NCBI GenBank assembly: GCA_032158295.1
Contig: JASTWB010000064.1
Span: 16,744-80,743 of the forward strand
DNA: 64,000 nucleotides
Reading direction: 5' to 3'
Source of the DNA: Pycnopodia helianthoides
Lineage: Eukaryota > Echinodermata > Asteroidea > Forcipulatida > Asteriidae
The notes beneath the pieces are model-generated. The model was not told the origin of the DNA. It saw only the letters and a program-made list of their open reading frames with translations, and ran no database searches. Positions within the stretch are counted from its first letter, which is position 1. Every line of letters starts with the position of its first letter. Positions 45,057-56,998 of this stretch are shown in pieces. The position numbers and the translations under genes were made by a program.

Positions 45057-45788
45057 TAGGTGAACATGCTGTTTGCAATTTAGACCTAATAGAGATCTCT
45101 GTGGTCATCTAGTTGACTAAATAAACTGCACATATGCATGTAAGGAGTCTTGCCTTTCCCATGTTAATATCATGAATTTGAATTTGAAAGTTTTTTATTT
45201 ATTTAGTTTTTTATATTTTATGTACAGTGCTGTGCAACGTGTTTTGTTTATACAGACTGAGTATAAATGATAATTGCCTCAGCAGCAATTTAGGATGAAG
45301 ACAATATATGCATTTTGTATGGGTGGTTTGAAAAATAGGGACAGTAAATTTTCATTGTTCACTGTTGACAAAATTTCATTGATTGCACTATTCTGAGCTG
45401 TTAATAGGTATAGGCCATACATAAAATGAGAATAATGTGTGCCTACTGTGTTTGTAAGGTTAACTTTTGTCTGTTAACGTTGGATAGTAGTTAAAGTTTA
45501 TAATAGATGTTCACTGCGTTTTACGCGGTTGTATTCTAGTTGTTCACGTAAAAACTATTTTTAAAGTCAGACTTTAAAAATGGTGGTGACAGAAGTGTAT
45601 GGATGACATAATTGAAACTTTGTTTATTTGATAGGTAAATATGGATTGGATTTGCAATTTTGTGTTTTTCATAATCACCAAATATAGGTTTTCCCGGCCA
45701 ATTTCAGCAAAAAATCGTTCAATTTCATTAACATGCATTCAATTTCATGCATTTTCTCCTAATCCCCTCGAACTAGGGTTTCTTTTTA

Positions 45789-46927
45789 CCCAGCAAACAC
45801 GTAACGTCATCATAACGTTACTGTGAAGTTGTGTTTAGGTAATGTTAATTCCCAACTAAAACACAACTATTCTGCAACGTTGCAAAAAGGTTGCGGTTTG
45901 GTCCTGTTACTTAATAACCTAAATAAAACGTTATAACAAGGTTTATTTTAACCGTCGTATAAAAACGTCTTGTGAATATTACTTTGCAACGTTTTCTGAA
46001 TGTTATTTTTCTGTCAGGTTACTTGGTAACGCAGATACGACGTTTTCCAACGTTGGTTTTTGACGTCATATACAAACATTAGGTGAATGTTCTTTCATAA
46101 CGTTACCTGAAGGTTGTGGTTTTGTCATGTTATTTGAAAACATAAATACAACGTTATGGCAATGTTTCTTAAAAACCTCTAAATAAAGTCGCGTTAACGT
46201 TTTTTGCAACGTTGCTTGAATGTTGTAGTTTTGTCAGGTTATTGAGAACTTTATGACAACGTAATATCACATATGCAAATTAGTAGATTGGGCTAAGAAG
46301 TTGTAACATATTTACAACAAATTTCGAGAAATTTGCCAAATTTTTGAATTAGGTGTACTCATTTATTCATGTATTTGTCTTAATTATCAGTGGACTTAGT
46401 AGCAAATTTAATGTAGTAACTAAACATGTAATTTTACTTTCAAAAAATATTATTAAAGTGGAAAAACTGTAGTAAAAATACACACCCATGATTGCCAAAG
46501 CAAGAAGTTGGTATGCACTTATATAGTACATGCTGTACAATATATAGTATACAGGTACAGTGAAGTCAGGCAACCGCAACCGCAATGAATGGCCTACTGG
46601 TAAGTTTACATTGTTGAAAGTAATTAATTGATTATATTGTTGTATCAATTACTAATATTCATGAAACTATATATAATATAATATAAACAATTTATACTTG
46701 ATCGAAAAACTTCAGAAAAAAAATCACATAATTGCGTCAAGAAATTACCTTTTTCAGTGCAGTTTTTACGTTGTCACAACGTTATTATAAAACGTCATAA
46801 CGCAACGTCATCTAGACGTTGACAAAACTCCACACTTATCCGTCCGTATGATGTTAAATAAAAACGTTCTCCCAACATTCAAATAACGTCCTAGCGACGT
46901 CGAAGGGACGTTATTTTGTTTGCTGGG
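45789..46927. mobile_element. Nested MITE-like DNA transposon (copy B)
   Basis: CCCAGCAAAC at the left and GTTTGCTGGG at the right, flanked by TA on both sides (45,787-45,788 and 46,928-46,929). It is slightly longer than the copy A version because A lacks a short ACGTT-containing piece. It has no transposase frame. Confidence 0.8.
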
Positions 46928-49014
46928 TAGCTGTTAATGCATTCAATTTCATTTAAGGGCATTCAAGACTACACTTTGACCATTCTTAAGTTGAAGTTTT
47001 ACTACCAATTTGCAATTGATGCATTCAATTTAAGACTCACCGAAGCGAACATGATTTTTCTGCTAGTTTGCATTTTCTTTTTCATTTATGTGCAACGAAT
47101 TTCAACTTCTTTGCATTCAAATTAAAGATGAGTTTTGGCTTTATGAGTAAAATGGGAATTATAGCTCCTTTACTGGCACATAAGTTGTCCTTTGTAAGAG
47201 GAGTTTCCATGTATTTTACACCATTATTTACATCATGTGTTTTTTCTTAATTGAAATCGTTGTTCCTTTTGCGTTGTTACCCTTCCTTTAGTTTAAGTCT
47301 ACACCCGATAACTTTGAAATGCAAAACTAATTATTTTGCTTTAGCCTTGATATGCTTTGTTTGCCATGGTTATGTTGTCTCTGTTTTTCTGTTAATGTCA
47401 GGACAATTTCAAATTAGACTTTAACAAATGTTTCAAAGGAAATTAAAATCTTACAATAAGGGGTCGTTATACAATTTAAAAATAAATTAATGTTATTCTT
47501 GAATGTTTCAACCCGTCTCGCTCTATAAATCTACATTATTCACTGCTCTGGACCAACCTCGGGCAGCCATCTTTTTAGCCAACATTGCTTGGGCATTTAC
47601 TTGGAGATAATGCCAAATAAGTTTCATTTAAAGTATCTGCCTTTGAAAGACAGCTATACGATCATGAAAGCATACATAACGTAGAATTTGATTTTGAATG
47701 CAAACTTTTGGAAAATGTTTGTTCATAAATGAAATTAAATGATTGACCAGGTCTTGCTTATGGCTTTTGCGAAATTGAATGATTCTTACGGCCTAGTGAA
47801 ATTGAATGATCTGATTTGACTAGTGAATGCTAAACTAGTGAAATTGAATTACTCTTTTTGACTGTTGAATGCTGATTCAACGGAGCATTCGTTTTCAAAC
47901 TAAATTGAATGAGCCGGGAGTTAAAATGAATGGATTTCTGATGAAATTGGCCGGGAAAACCTATATTAAAGATACTGTATTCTTGCCAAGCAACTGAAAA
48001 ATCGATACACATGAAGCGTAAGGCCAATTAAACACAAATGTTTTGGCACACAAGAAATTGGAAAAAAAATCGCTATACGATCTGCACTTTTTGAAGGTTT
48101 CGGCATGTGCTATAAATAAAGCCACTTTGTGTCTGGATTTTTTTTTTCTGGACAGAAAAAGTCAAATCAAAAACACATTGAAAAAAAACTACATGTATGT
48201 GCTAAAATTCACAATTTAGAAGCTAAGCACGCTGTAATCTGAGACAATTGTTGTTTATTTGGCCTAATCTTCTGTATATGGATGTATTTAGTACTTTGAA
48301 GGGTTAGTGTAATTCACTGTACACATGAGGTTAATGTTCTGAAATAATTTGTACTTTATTGTTTGCTATGAAGTGTAACTACAACACAGGTTCATGTGCT
48401 GTACATATTTATTATTGACGTATTTTGCAATTTGTATTATGAAGTGTTACTTCACATCTCAGGTTCATGTTCTATTAACAGTTATAGTATGTTGTACAAA
48501 GAATTAATTTATAAACTGCACATCACCAGCCAGTGTCAAAATTGCCATTATGTTAATATTTTAAAGTTTTAAATAAGAAAAAACAGCTCAAGTGTTAACT
48601 ACCTGTACAATTAAATTTTGGGGGGTGGTTTAAAGTGTGTGATAACTAAAACACTGGTGCTAATATTGTCAGCTGATTGTTGGTTTTTGTTGCAAAATAA
48701 AATATTTGAAACAGAATGACATGTTTTATTGTGTGCTTTTGATCTCCCAACTTGTGTCATTTAATATACCAAACTGAAAATAATCAGCTATATTATTATT
48801 AAAATAAGATACTTGACACCAAACTTAACTTTTCTAATAACAAGCTGGGCAGTGCAGTGCACTTAGCACTGCACTACTACCGCATTGCTCAGTGACCCAC
48901 CCCTGTGAGACATAATGGTACAGCCCTCACTCTCCACAGGCAGTTCACTGAGAGCAAAACTTACGCGCGCACCCAGCCTTGCACTGGGTGTACGCACGAG
49001 CGATTTTACCACAC

Positions 49015-49029
49015 AACAAATTGATATGG
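49015..49029 (-). repeat. Right terminal inverted repeat, copy B
   Basis: AACAAATTGATATGG, the perfect reverse complement of the left terminus at 39,965-39,979; satellite follows with ACATGTGCATCTTGG. Confidence 0.9.
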
Positions 49030-49676
49030 ACATGTGCATCTTGGAAAAGTACAGTGGGGCTCTCACACATGTCCATTAAATGTCGGTGACAGAGCTCACC
49101 TTAAAAAAAAGATTTAATACTGGTTCTCATGAAATTCTAGGCCTGTGTTGGACTAATCTCATGTGGCAAGGTACTGTAAATTCCTTCAAATTTTCAGAGG
49201 CTGAGAATGTATGTGCTTTCCAAACAACGCAAACTAGAATACACATTGATATTTTCAAGGAATTTACCTTTTACTGGAGAGGGCATCATTATGCAGATCT
49301 CAGACATCTACTTGTTGACGGGTAGATCTCTTTGGAGATGGCAAGTCTCAGCTGTACGCAAACAAACAAAAACATTATAGTTTCATTTTTTGTATTGGAG
49401 GTGACATATTATCACAAGATAGGTTTTCCCTCCACTAGTCTTCCATTTATGTAACTTACACTTTTTTCAATCTGGAAGTGATGCAACGTTATAGAGTTTT
49501 AGTTAAACAATGCTTTTGTCAGGAAAAATTTCTATAGGATGTTATCTGACATGTGCATCTTGGAAAAATACAGTGGGCCTCTCACACATGTCAATTTAAT
49601 TTTGGTGACAGAGCTCACTTAAACAAAAAGGTTGATTAACACTTGACTCCATGTTTTTCAAATCGAAGTGCCCTTG
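49030..49676. repeat. Satellite between copy B and the gypsy element
   Basis: One unit and part of a second, with the usual markers including TTTACCTTTTACTGGAGAGG near 49,263. The last five bases, CCTTG, are the left copy of the gypsy target duplication. The block is closely related to 62,275-62,977. Confidence 0.85.
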
Positions 49677-49851
49677 TGTCGTATCCCGTAACATTACATA
49701 ATAAGGCTATTCATTATAAATAGTTTTCCAAGTGACCAGATATTCACTGGACTGTAAAAAGTGTATATAAAGGAACGTGGTAGTAATAAAGTGGTGGAAG
49801 TCTATCCAGAGCTCTGCGAAGTATTTCTGTGTATGTCTACTGAATACAACA
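49677..49851 (+). repeat. 5' LTR
   Basis: 175 bp, TGTCGTATCC to AATACAACA. It contains GTATATAAAGG as a TATA-like element. It differs from the 3' LTR at two sites (G/A in GACCAGATATT and in CTACTGAATAC). Confidence 0.9.
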
Positions 49852-49853
49852 AT

Positions 49854-49871
49854 TGGCGACGAAGAAAGTCG
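49854..49871 (+). other. Primer binding site
   Basis: TGGCGACGAAGAAAGTC begins two bases after the 5' LTR with the expected TGG (complement of tRNA CCA). The first nine bases fit the 3' end of a tRNA-Ser as I remember it. The tRNA identity is tentative. Confidence 0.6.
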
Positions 49872-49884
49872 AACTTCTAGCGAC

Positions 49885-50759
49885 TGGCCTCAGGAGGGTT
49901 TCAAAGCCTACTTCAACCCCCTCCATTCCTACAAGAACCGGGTGATCCTCCAGTTCCGTGGAAACATTGGGTTTCCCTTTTCAAAACCTACTCGATAGCG
50001 GTTGGAGGAGATGAAGAGTTCAGCCAAACACGCCAGTGAGCATTACTGCTACATTGCCAAGGCGTAGAAGGCCAACGAATTTTCTACACTTTGCCGGACT
50101 GTGATGAAACTCCATCCAAAGGAACAACCCTTTTCGAGTTGACACTCCAGACGTTACAGAAACAATTTCAGCCGTCAATTAACTTCGTCGCTGAAAGGTA
50201 CAGATTCCGGCAACGGTCGCAGCAGATTGGTGAGACAATTGACAGTTACTTAGCGGCCCTACGAGAACTTGCAAAAACATGCGAGTTTGAACAGTTTACT
50301 GATCAAATGTTACGTGATCAACTTGTTGAAAAGACAAACAGTAACAAAATTCGAGAAAGATTACTGATGGAAAAAGATTTAACACTTTCCAAAGCCAGAG
50401 AAGTCGCTCACCGAGTTGAAAATGCTGTACGCGAATCAAGGGCGTTGTCAAAGGGGACTGATAGCAACTCTACCGTACCAGTCAACCGAGTCAAGCAGAC
50501 AAAGAAGTTTACGCCACACCCGAATACCAGTCCGAATTTTTCTGCAGCGCATCAGAGCACAGCGCAACGAAACTGTTACAGATGTGGTTCTGCGCAACAC
50601 CTAGCCAATGACCCGTCCTGCCCCGCCAAAGATAAATCATGCAACAAGTGCAACAGAGTTGGGCATTTCAGCAGCGTCTGTCGCGCAACTACGAAGGCCA
50701 CTACGAAGCCGCAGACAGGCAGAAACGGGGACGGACCAGCAAGCAGGTTCACCAAGTGA
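49885..50759 (+). pseudogene. gag: gag, broken
   Basis: The Gag frame is recognisable from 49,885, but the start ATG present in the second copy (63,186) has lost its A (CGACTGGCC here, CGACATGGC there). A TGA at 50,037-50,039 interrupts it where the second copy has AGA. From 50,091 it is open to TGA at 50,757-50,759 and includes a capsid-like helical region (ERYRFRQRSQQIGETIDSYL) and two zinc knuckles: CYRCGSAQHLANDPSC (C-x2-C-x4-H-x6-C, unusual last spacing) and CNKCNRVGHFSSVC (C-x2-C-x4-H-x4-C). Gag forms the particle and packages the RNA. Confidence 0.8.
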
Positions 50760-51487
50760 TGGATGAGGACGACAAACTGTAAGTGCTTAATACAGATACA
50801 ATAGTTAGTAGTTCAGAGCCAGTAAGCTGTAAAGTCGAAATGAATGGTGTACTACTGCCTCTATTGGTAGATACAGGCTCTGCTGTAACCATACTTACGA
50901 AAGAGACATTTGAGAAACATTTCTTACTTGATGCACTATCAACCCCGAACGAACATCAAACCTTTTCTTCGTTTACGAAGCATACAATTAAGATTACTGG
51001 ATGTTTCAAATGTACAGTAAAGTTTGGGAAGTACTTGATTGTAACTAATGTATACGTAGTTGACCTTGGTACTGATATAATGGGTAGAGATTTGATACAA
51101 GCTCTTAACATAAACATTGATAGTGGTACATTATCTTGTAATAAGCTAGACACGGATAAAGTTGAGCAAAAAAAGGTGAAATCGCAAATTGTACATGAGT
51201 ATGAGCAATTGTTCACTAATTTTGAGGAGATGCCGAGTGTGAAAGGTTTTATCCATAAAGTGAAAGTTGACAGTAAAGTTCACCCGGTCAGTCAAAAGTT
51301 ACGAAGATTGCCTTTTGAGGCAAGAGAAAAAGTATCTGCTGAATTGGCTAATCTTGAGAAGCAAGGTGTAATTGAACAAGTAGATTCATCCGAATGGGTA
51401 TCACCTATTGTAGTAGCCTGGAAGAAAGCCCGGTGCTGTACGAATTTGTGTAGATTTACGGCAAGTCAACAAGGCAATAATACCTGA
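50759..51487 (+). pseudogene. pol: pol 5' part: protease and start of reverse transcriptase
   Basis: The gag stop overlaps an ATG (TGATG, 50,757-50,761) in the pol frame, which suggests reinitiation at a stop-start overlap or a -1 frame relation. The pol frame then meets TAA at 50,780-50,782. Downstream the aspartic protease motif DTGSAVT (50,870) and LGTDIMGRDLI are clear, followed by the RT approach region (LEKQGVIEQVDSSEWVSPIV). A frameshift near 51,428 moves the RT into another frame, and this frame ends at 51,487. Confidence 0.8.
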
Positions 51488-51899
51488 CAAATACCCATTG
51501 CCTAAAATTGATGAAATTATTTGTGAGTTGCATAATTCTAGCGTATTTTCACAGTTAGATTTAGCATCCGCATACCATCAATTGCCGTTACATGAAGAGT
51601 CAAGACCACTCACTACATTTTTGACACATGAAGGTCTTTTTCAGTATAAACGAATGTGTTTTGGCCTAGCATCTGCCCCATCTGCATTTCAAAAGATGAT
51701 GAGTGTAGTTCTTAATGGGTTGATAGGTGTACAGTATTACTTGGACGATGTAATCATTTATGGTAAAACTCAGGCAGAACATGATGAAAATCTGAGGAAT
51801 GTGTTAACCAGGTTACAGAAGTATGGCATCAAACTAAACTCAGAAAAATGTGTTTTCAAAGTCAAGCCTAAATTTCCTTGGCCATACGATCAGTGCTAA
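51430..51899 (+). pseudogene. pol: Reverse transcriptase core
   Basis: The RT palm continues in a new frame with FSQLDLASAYHQLPL, TTFLTHEGLFQYKRMCFGLA and the catalytic YLDD box at 51,738-51,749. The frame ends at 51,899 because of a second frameshift shortly before it, after KCVFKVKP. Confidence 0.85.
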
Positions 51900-51929
51900 T
51901 GGTGTTCAACCAGATGATAAATTCCATCT

Positions 51930-53198
51930 TTGTTGAATGCTAAAGTTCCTCATGACAAAAAGTCATTGAGATCATTTCTGGGACTAGCAGGATATTTTGC
52001 AAAGTACATTCCTCACTATGCAAATCTTGTCGAACCACTAAGATCATTGATCAGATTAAATAGCAGATTTGAATGGAACGATGCTGCTCAGCAGAGTTTT
52101 GATGAAGTAAGGACAATAATTGGTAAAAGTCCTTGCTTAGCCATGTATGACCCAGATCTTGAGACAATTGATACCACAGATGCATCTGATTACGGATTAG
52201 GTGCAGTACTAACACAAATCAAAAATGGAAAGGAATTCACAGTTGAATGTGCAAGTCGAACATTGTCTGATGCTGAAAAGAAATATTCAGTGGGCGAAAA
52301 AGAAGCTCTGGCGTGTGTGTGGGCATGTGAAAAATGGAACATTTACCTGTGGGGAAGAAAGTTCATGCTAAAAACTGATCACCAAGCACTTGTTACTTTA
52401 CTCAGTAAAGGTTCGAGTAGACAAACAATGCAAATTTCCAGATGGTCATGTAGACTAATGAAATACAATTATGATGTTGTGTACAAATCTGGCGATGAAA
52501 ACAAAGTCGCTGATGCATTATCGAGACTGCCTTTAAAGGCTGATGAAACAGAATATGATGTTGAAGATGAAGTGATATGCCAAGTAGTTCTGAAAAACAT
52601 GTGTGAATGCATAAGTATCACAAGACTGAAACAGGCTGTTAACAATGACAAGGTACATAATATTGTGAAACAGTACATTGTGAATGGTTGGCCAAGAAAA
52701 TTGAGTAACATTGATCCAAAAGATGCAGAAATCTTGAAACCATTTCACTGCGTTAAAGATGAACTAACGGTTTGTAATGATATCATAATGAGAGATGATA
52801 GAATCATTATTCCTAGAGAGCTTACAGGTATTATTGTTAACATAGCTCATGAATCCCACCAAGGGATAACTCGAACCAAACAAAGACTTAGAGAACTGTA
52901 TTGGTGGCCATTATTGGACAAACAAGTAACAACTGTAGTTAATTCTTGTGTAACGTGTCAGAACAATGATAAAAGTATAAAACAAAAGACTGCCCCATTG
53001 ATCCCAGTGAAATTTCCTGACAAACCATGGAGTAAAGTTGCAATAGATATTGTTGGACCGTTTGTCCGAGGTTCAAGTGAATGTAGATATGCAATAACAT
53101 TGATAGACTACTATAGCAAATGGCCTGAAGTAGCATTTACATCACAAGTCACCACTGCTAAAGTTATCATTATTTTTCTTGAAATCAGTATTCAGTAG
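51930..53198 (+). pseudogene. pol: RT connection, RNase H and integrase N-terminal half
   Basis: A 422-codon open stretch. SLRSFLGLAGYFAKYIPHYA is the RT thumb/tether. DASDYGLGAVLTQI, EKEALACVWACEKW and TDHQALVTLL mark RNase H. ADALSRLP closes that domain. The integrase zinc region follows (H-x2-H in AHESHQGI and C-x2-C in CVTCQ), then the first catalytic D (VAIDIVGPF, 53,046). A frameshift at about 53,180 ends it after AKVIIIF. Confidence 0.85.
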
Positions 53199-53775
53199 AG
53201 AGGGATTTCCAGATGAGATTATTTCAGACAATGGTGTACAGTTTGTATCTAAAGAGTTTGAAGAATTTTTGAGCGCCAGAGGTATTAAGCATGGTTTTTC
53301 TTCATTATATTATCCACAGAGCAATGGCGCAATTGAAAGATTCAATGGTGTAGTCAAGAGTACAGTGCAAAATGCAATTAATTTGAACAAACCATGGAAA
53401 CAAGAGATGTATGAGTTCCTAGCTGTGTATAGAGCAACACCACATGCAACTACGGGGATTGCACCCAGTGTATTATTACATGGTCGACATATGAGAACAA
53501 GGTTGAATATCGTTGGGCTGAAAACAAACCAAAAGCCTCATGTCGAACTGGAAGAAAGTGTTCACTCTAAGCAGAGAAAGTACAAACAATATGCAGACAA
53601 GAAGAGAAGTGTCAAAGTGTTTCAGTTTAATGTCGGTGACTGGGTTCGAATCAAGAAACCAGGTATTATTGTGAAAGGGGACACAAGTTACAGCAAACCA
53701 GTCAGAATAGCTAAGAAAGTCAACCGTCGAACATATCAAACTGAAGACGGAAAAGGTGGAATATTAACAAGTTAG
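53179..53775 (+). pseudogene. pol: Integrase catalytic 3' half
   Basis: The frame contains ISDNGVQFVSKEFEEFL with the second D (53,227) and E in GAIERFNG (53,335), 35 residues apart, completing the D,D-35-E integrase core. It continues through KPGIIVKGDTSYSKP into the C-terminal DNA-binding region and is broken by a frameshift near 53,765. Confidence 0.85.
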
Positions 53776-53942
53776 TTAAAGCACGCCTTACACAAGATAC
53801 AAACCCGGATAATGTGATAACCGATTTTGAAATTAATGAGTATCCGGAAGAAACAACAAGTATTGAAGTAAGTGTCGAACCAAGGAAAAGCAGTAGACAA
53901 AGACGTCCACCAGTTTGGACAAAGGATTATGTTATGTACTAA
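53766..53942 (+). pseudogene. pol: pol C-terminal tail
   Basis: In a third frame the tail reads KLVKARLTQDTNPDN and onward to RKSSRQRRPPVWTKDYVMY, ending TAA at 53,940-53,942. The RRPPVWTKDYVM ending is common in Ty3/gypsy polyproteins of this kind. Confidence 0.7.
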
Positions 53943-54064
53943 TTTAATTTTCAAACACCGTATTGTTATTCTTGTACTGGTTGATTTATTTTAAAAACAC
54001 ATTAATTACAATTTAAAATCCATATGCAGAAAACCAACAATATAAAGTTGGTTATTATTTTAAT

Positions 54065-54076
54065 GAAAAGGGGAGA
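54065..54076 (+). other. Polypurine tract
   Basis: GAAAAGGGGAGA lies immediately before the 3' LTR and primes plus-strand DNA synthesis in such elements. Confidence 0.8.
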
Positions 54077-54251
54077 TGTCGTATCCCGTAACATTACATA
54101 ATAAGGCTATTCATTATAAATAGTTTTCCAAGTGACCAAATATTCACTGGACTGTAAAAAGTGTATATAAAGGAACGTGGTAGTAATAAAGTGGTGGAAG
54201 TCTATCCAGAGCTCTGCGAAGTATTTCTGTGTATGTCTACTAAATACAACA
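54077..54251 (+). repeat. 3' LTR
   Basis: 175 bp, starting exactly 4,400 bp after the 5' LTR start, two substitutions different from it; followed by the target duplication CCTTG. Confidence 0.9.
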
Positions 54252-55310
54252 CCTTGCCCTCTCAAAGATGAAATTCTAGGGCTGTGTTGGACAAATCTCA
54301 TGTGGCAAGGCTTTGTGATTTTTTCAAATTTCAGAGGCTGAGAATGTATGTGCTTTCCAAACAACGGGAACATGAATATACAATAATTTTGTCATGTTTT
54401 AATGTTTAAAAATAATTTACACCTCAGAATAGGCTACCTAGATAGATGGTGCTTTATATATGCTTGATATTATTTATTATTACCTTTTAATGGAGAGGGC
54501 ATCATTTTGCAGATCTCAGACATCTACTTGTTGACGGGTAGATCTCTTTAGAGATGGCAAGTCTCAGCTGTACGCAAACAAACAAAAACAAAAAAGTTTC
54601 ATTTTTTGTGATGGAGGTGACATATTAAAACAAAATATGTTTTCCCTTCACTAGTCTTCCATTTATGTAACTTACACTTATTATTTCAAGCTGGAAGTGA
54701 TGCAACGTTATAGAGTTTTAGTTAAACAATGCTTTTGTCAGAATTTTTTTTTATAGGATGTTATCTGACATGTGCACCTTGAAAAAATACAGTGGGCCTC
54801 TCACAAATGTCCATTAAATTTTGGTGACAGAGCTCACTTAAACAAAAAGGTTGATTAACACTTGACTCCATGTTTTTCAAATGGAAGTGCCCTTGCCCTC
54901 TCAAAGATGAAATTCTAGGCCTGTGTTGGACAAATCTCATGTGGCAAGGTTTTGTGATTTTTTCAAATTTCAGAGGCTGAGAATGTATGTGCTTTCCAAA
55001 CAACGCAAACATGAATATACAATAATTTTGTCATGTTTTAATGTTTAAAAATAATTTACACCTCAGAATAGGCTACCTAGATAGATGGTGCTTGATATAT
55101 GCTTGATATTATTTATTATTACCTTTTACTGGAGAGGGCATCATTTTGCAGAGCTCAGACATCTACTTGTTGACGGGTAGATCTCTTTAGAGATGGCAAG
55201 TCTCAGCTGTACACAAAGAACAAAAACAATAAAATTACATTTTTTGTAAAGGAGGTGATACATTAACACAAGATGATAACTTTTCCTTCCACTATTCTTT
55301 CATTTATGTA
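54252..55310. repeat. Satellite right of the gypsy element
   Basis: Continuation of the interrupted unit (CCTTGCCCTCTCAAAGATGA) and further units with markers near 54,484 (TTAATGGAGAGG variant) and 55,123. It includes SINE-tail-like GGTGCTTTATATATGCTTGA near 54,450. Confidence 0.85.
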
Positions 55311-55396
55311 CACTCTTAAAACTCCCGGGTCAAAATTTTGACCATTCCTCGAGGTCAAATTTTTTGGACCCTTTTCCGGGTCAAAATTTGGGTTCA

Positions 55397-55473
55397 TGAC
55401 GTCATGCTATGTTCTGATTGGATAAAAAAAGACACGTGATGGAGCAACTCCTGCTTCGAACTGCGCCATTTTG
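55397..55473 (+). promoter_or_regulatory. Promoter-like motif cluster
   Basis: Within 77 bp lie a CRE-type TGACGTCA (55,397-55,404), an inverted CCAAT box TGATTGG (55,415-55,421), an E-box CACGTG (55,433-55,438) and a YY1-like GCGCCATTTTG (55,463-55,473). The density suggests a promoter driving rightward transcription. No expression evidence is available. Confidence 0.4.
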
Positions 55474-55570
55474 TTTGCAAGTGCCTTCGTTGTCGGCGCT
55501 CAAAGTCAGAGTATCATCACAGAAGTCAAAGATTCATTGAAGACTTTGGGGGGGCTGCCTATAGATGAAG
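55450..55570 (+). other. Candidate first exon
   Basis: Sequence after the motif cluster ends in GATGAAG|GTAAGT, a near-consensus 5' splice site at 55,571. One frame is open (QSQSIITEVKDSLKTLGGLP), another reads cysteine- and arginine-rich. The coding frame cannot be decided. Confidence 0.3.
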
Positions 55571-56321
55571 GTAAGTTAAAGCTACAAAGTACAATTTCAT
55601 TAGGTTTATTTTTCATAAAATCAGAGTGTGTGTGTGTTTGTGGTGCCATTTCACGAGTTACATTTTGTCACCGATGGGATGAGGCCCGCAAAGCAAACCC
55701 CGGTCCCACCATGTACAGTAGGCCAAGGCTCTTTGCTTCCAACAACCAGTACACATGTCACCAGTTGTCTAGTCCAGGGGCTGGTTGTCATAATGTACAA
55801 CATGTACAGTAACTATTTCTAAAGTAATACATGTACTACAATGGCTACCTTGTGATGGCTGTCTTGCATTGCCTGAGTTAGGATCGCTTTGTACATCCAG
55901 CATGCACCCATTTTTAACTTGTTGTTTTGTAAATTATCTTGCTCGCCAATCGATAGGAATCCGAGTGAGTGTGGTACTTGGATATAACTACACTAACATT
56001 ATGTTGGTTCTGTTGTCTATATGTTTAAAGACTGTAAACTGTACACAATTTGGGGTTGAAAAAACAAATAGTAGGGGCCTAATTCATTAATTGAAAAGAA
56101 TATGGAATACAAAAATAAATCGGAAGTTGTGCACTGTGTATATTCAGAGCACAATCAATGTTCTGCCAAAAGGTTCTGCCGAGAAGTGTTGTTGATACAA
56201 TGCTGGATTTAGAACATAACAAAATCAACTGAATTTTATTCACTTAGACTCAAGCAAGGAAATTCTTGTGTTTGCCGTATACAAGTTCTTTTTAAAATTG
56301 AACTTGTTTTCACTGTTTTAG

Positions 56322-56483
56322 AAAGAGGCATGGACCGGGTGAGAGTTTTTCTTCTTCTGGATGTGCATCAAGTCTCTGCTCTGGAAGTAGCTTTACCCAC
56401 ATGGATGTGTGGCACCATGGATGAAGATTTTCAGGAGCTTGAAACTGTTTGAGGTGGCCAAGAACACAACTAAAAACGATGAG
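56322..56483 (+). other. Candidate internal exon
   Basis: Acceptor TTTTCACTGTTTTAG and donor GATGAG|GTATGT bracket 162 nt. All three frames contain a stop, so if it is spliced it may be untranslated or carry a terminal codon. Low support. Confidence 0.25.
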
Positions 56484-56718
56484 GTATGTTGAATGCATGT
56501 GTTAGTGGCATAAACAAATTTAAACAAACATTTTGTTATGTGCTCCTATCCCCCCCATACATTTTAAATACAAGCACAATTAATGTAAAACAATGTTTTT
56601 TGAAACTTCCATGTTTAGCATTTTTATTAATTTTGCTAAGAAAAAGGTTGAATTACTAGTGGTCAAGTTAACACTTAAGATTGAAATTGGTTTTAAAGAG
56701 TCACTTGGGTTTGACTAG

Positions 56719-56785
56719 AGGTGGGGCCATTGATCGTGTCATCGGAATGTGTGTGCTAGGGGCCTTCATTGTCTTGCATGCAAAG
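56719..56785 (+). other. Candidate internal exon, hydrophobic
   Basis: After TTTGACTAG the frame GGAIDRVIGMCVLGAFIVLH, then AK, is open and ends in phase 0 at AAG|GTCAGT. The segment looks membrane-like. It joins in phase to the candidate terminal exon at 56,999. Confidence 0.35.
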
Positions 56786-56998
56786 GTCAGTTTATTGATT
56801 CCTTTGTCTCTCAAGAGAGTCGAGGGTGTAAAATTCAGTAGGTGACAGAACCAGCAAATCTTGTCTTTTTTTTTACTCTGACAAAATTAGTTGGTGTAAA
56901 GCACACGTATTTCGTTCCAAATACTGCTTAACCAAAAGATTACTTTTGACAGGTATAATTTATTTAATTTTTTCCCATCTCTTCTACTATCAATCCAG

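Larger units (their letters stand above)
39965..49029 (+). mobile_element. RAG1-like TIR transposon, copy B (full length)
   Basis: The 9,065-bp element has perfect 15-bp terminal inverted repeats (39,965-39,979 and 49,015-49,029) and lies inside satellite DNA on both sides. In order it holds a leader, a chromo-like exon, an exon with 11 minisatellite units, a coiled-coil exon, the RAG1-like DDE core, a nested MITE-like element and a hairpin near the right end. The uninterrupted satellite reads GTTATCTGACATG. The flanks here are GTTAT and ACATG, so three bases are replaced and no clear target duplication is visible. RAG and Transib elements normally give 5-bp duplications, so the insertion history needs checking. 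The coding part is broken by one stop and frameshifts. Confidence 0.8.
49677..54251 (+). mobile_element. Full-length Ty3/gypsy LTR retrotransposon
   Basis: A 4,575-bp element with 175-bp LTRs starting TGTCG and ending ACAACA, flanked by the 5-bp duplication CCTTG (49,672-49,676 and 54,252-54,256) in a satellite unit. The order gag, protease, reverse transcriptase, RNase H, integrase defines the Ty3/gypsy type. Gag and integrase wording (AHESHQGI, LYWWPLLDK) recalls the Mag/SURL lineage of invertebrates, which is an unverified impression. The LTRs differ at two positions, so insertion is fairly recent. Stops and several frameshifts disable it. Confidence 0.9.
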
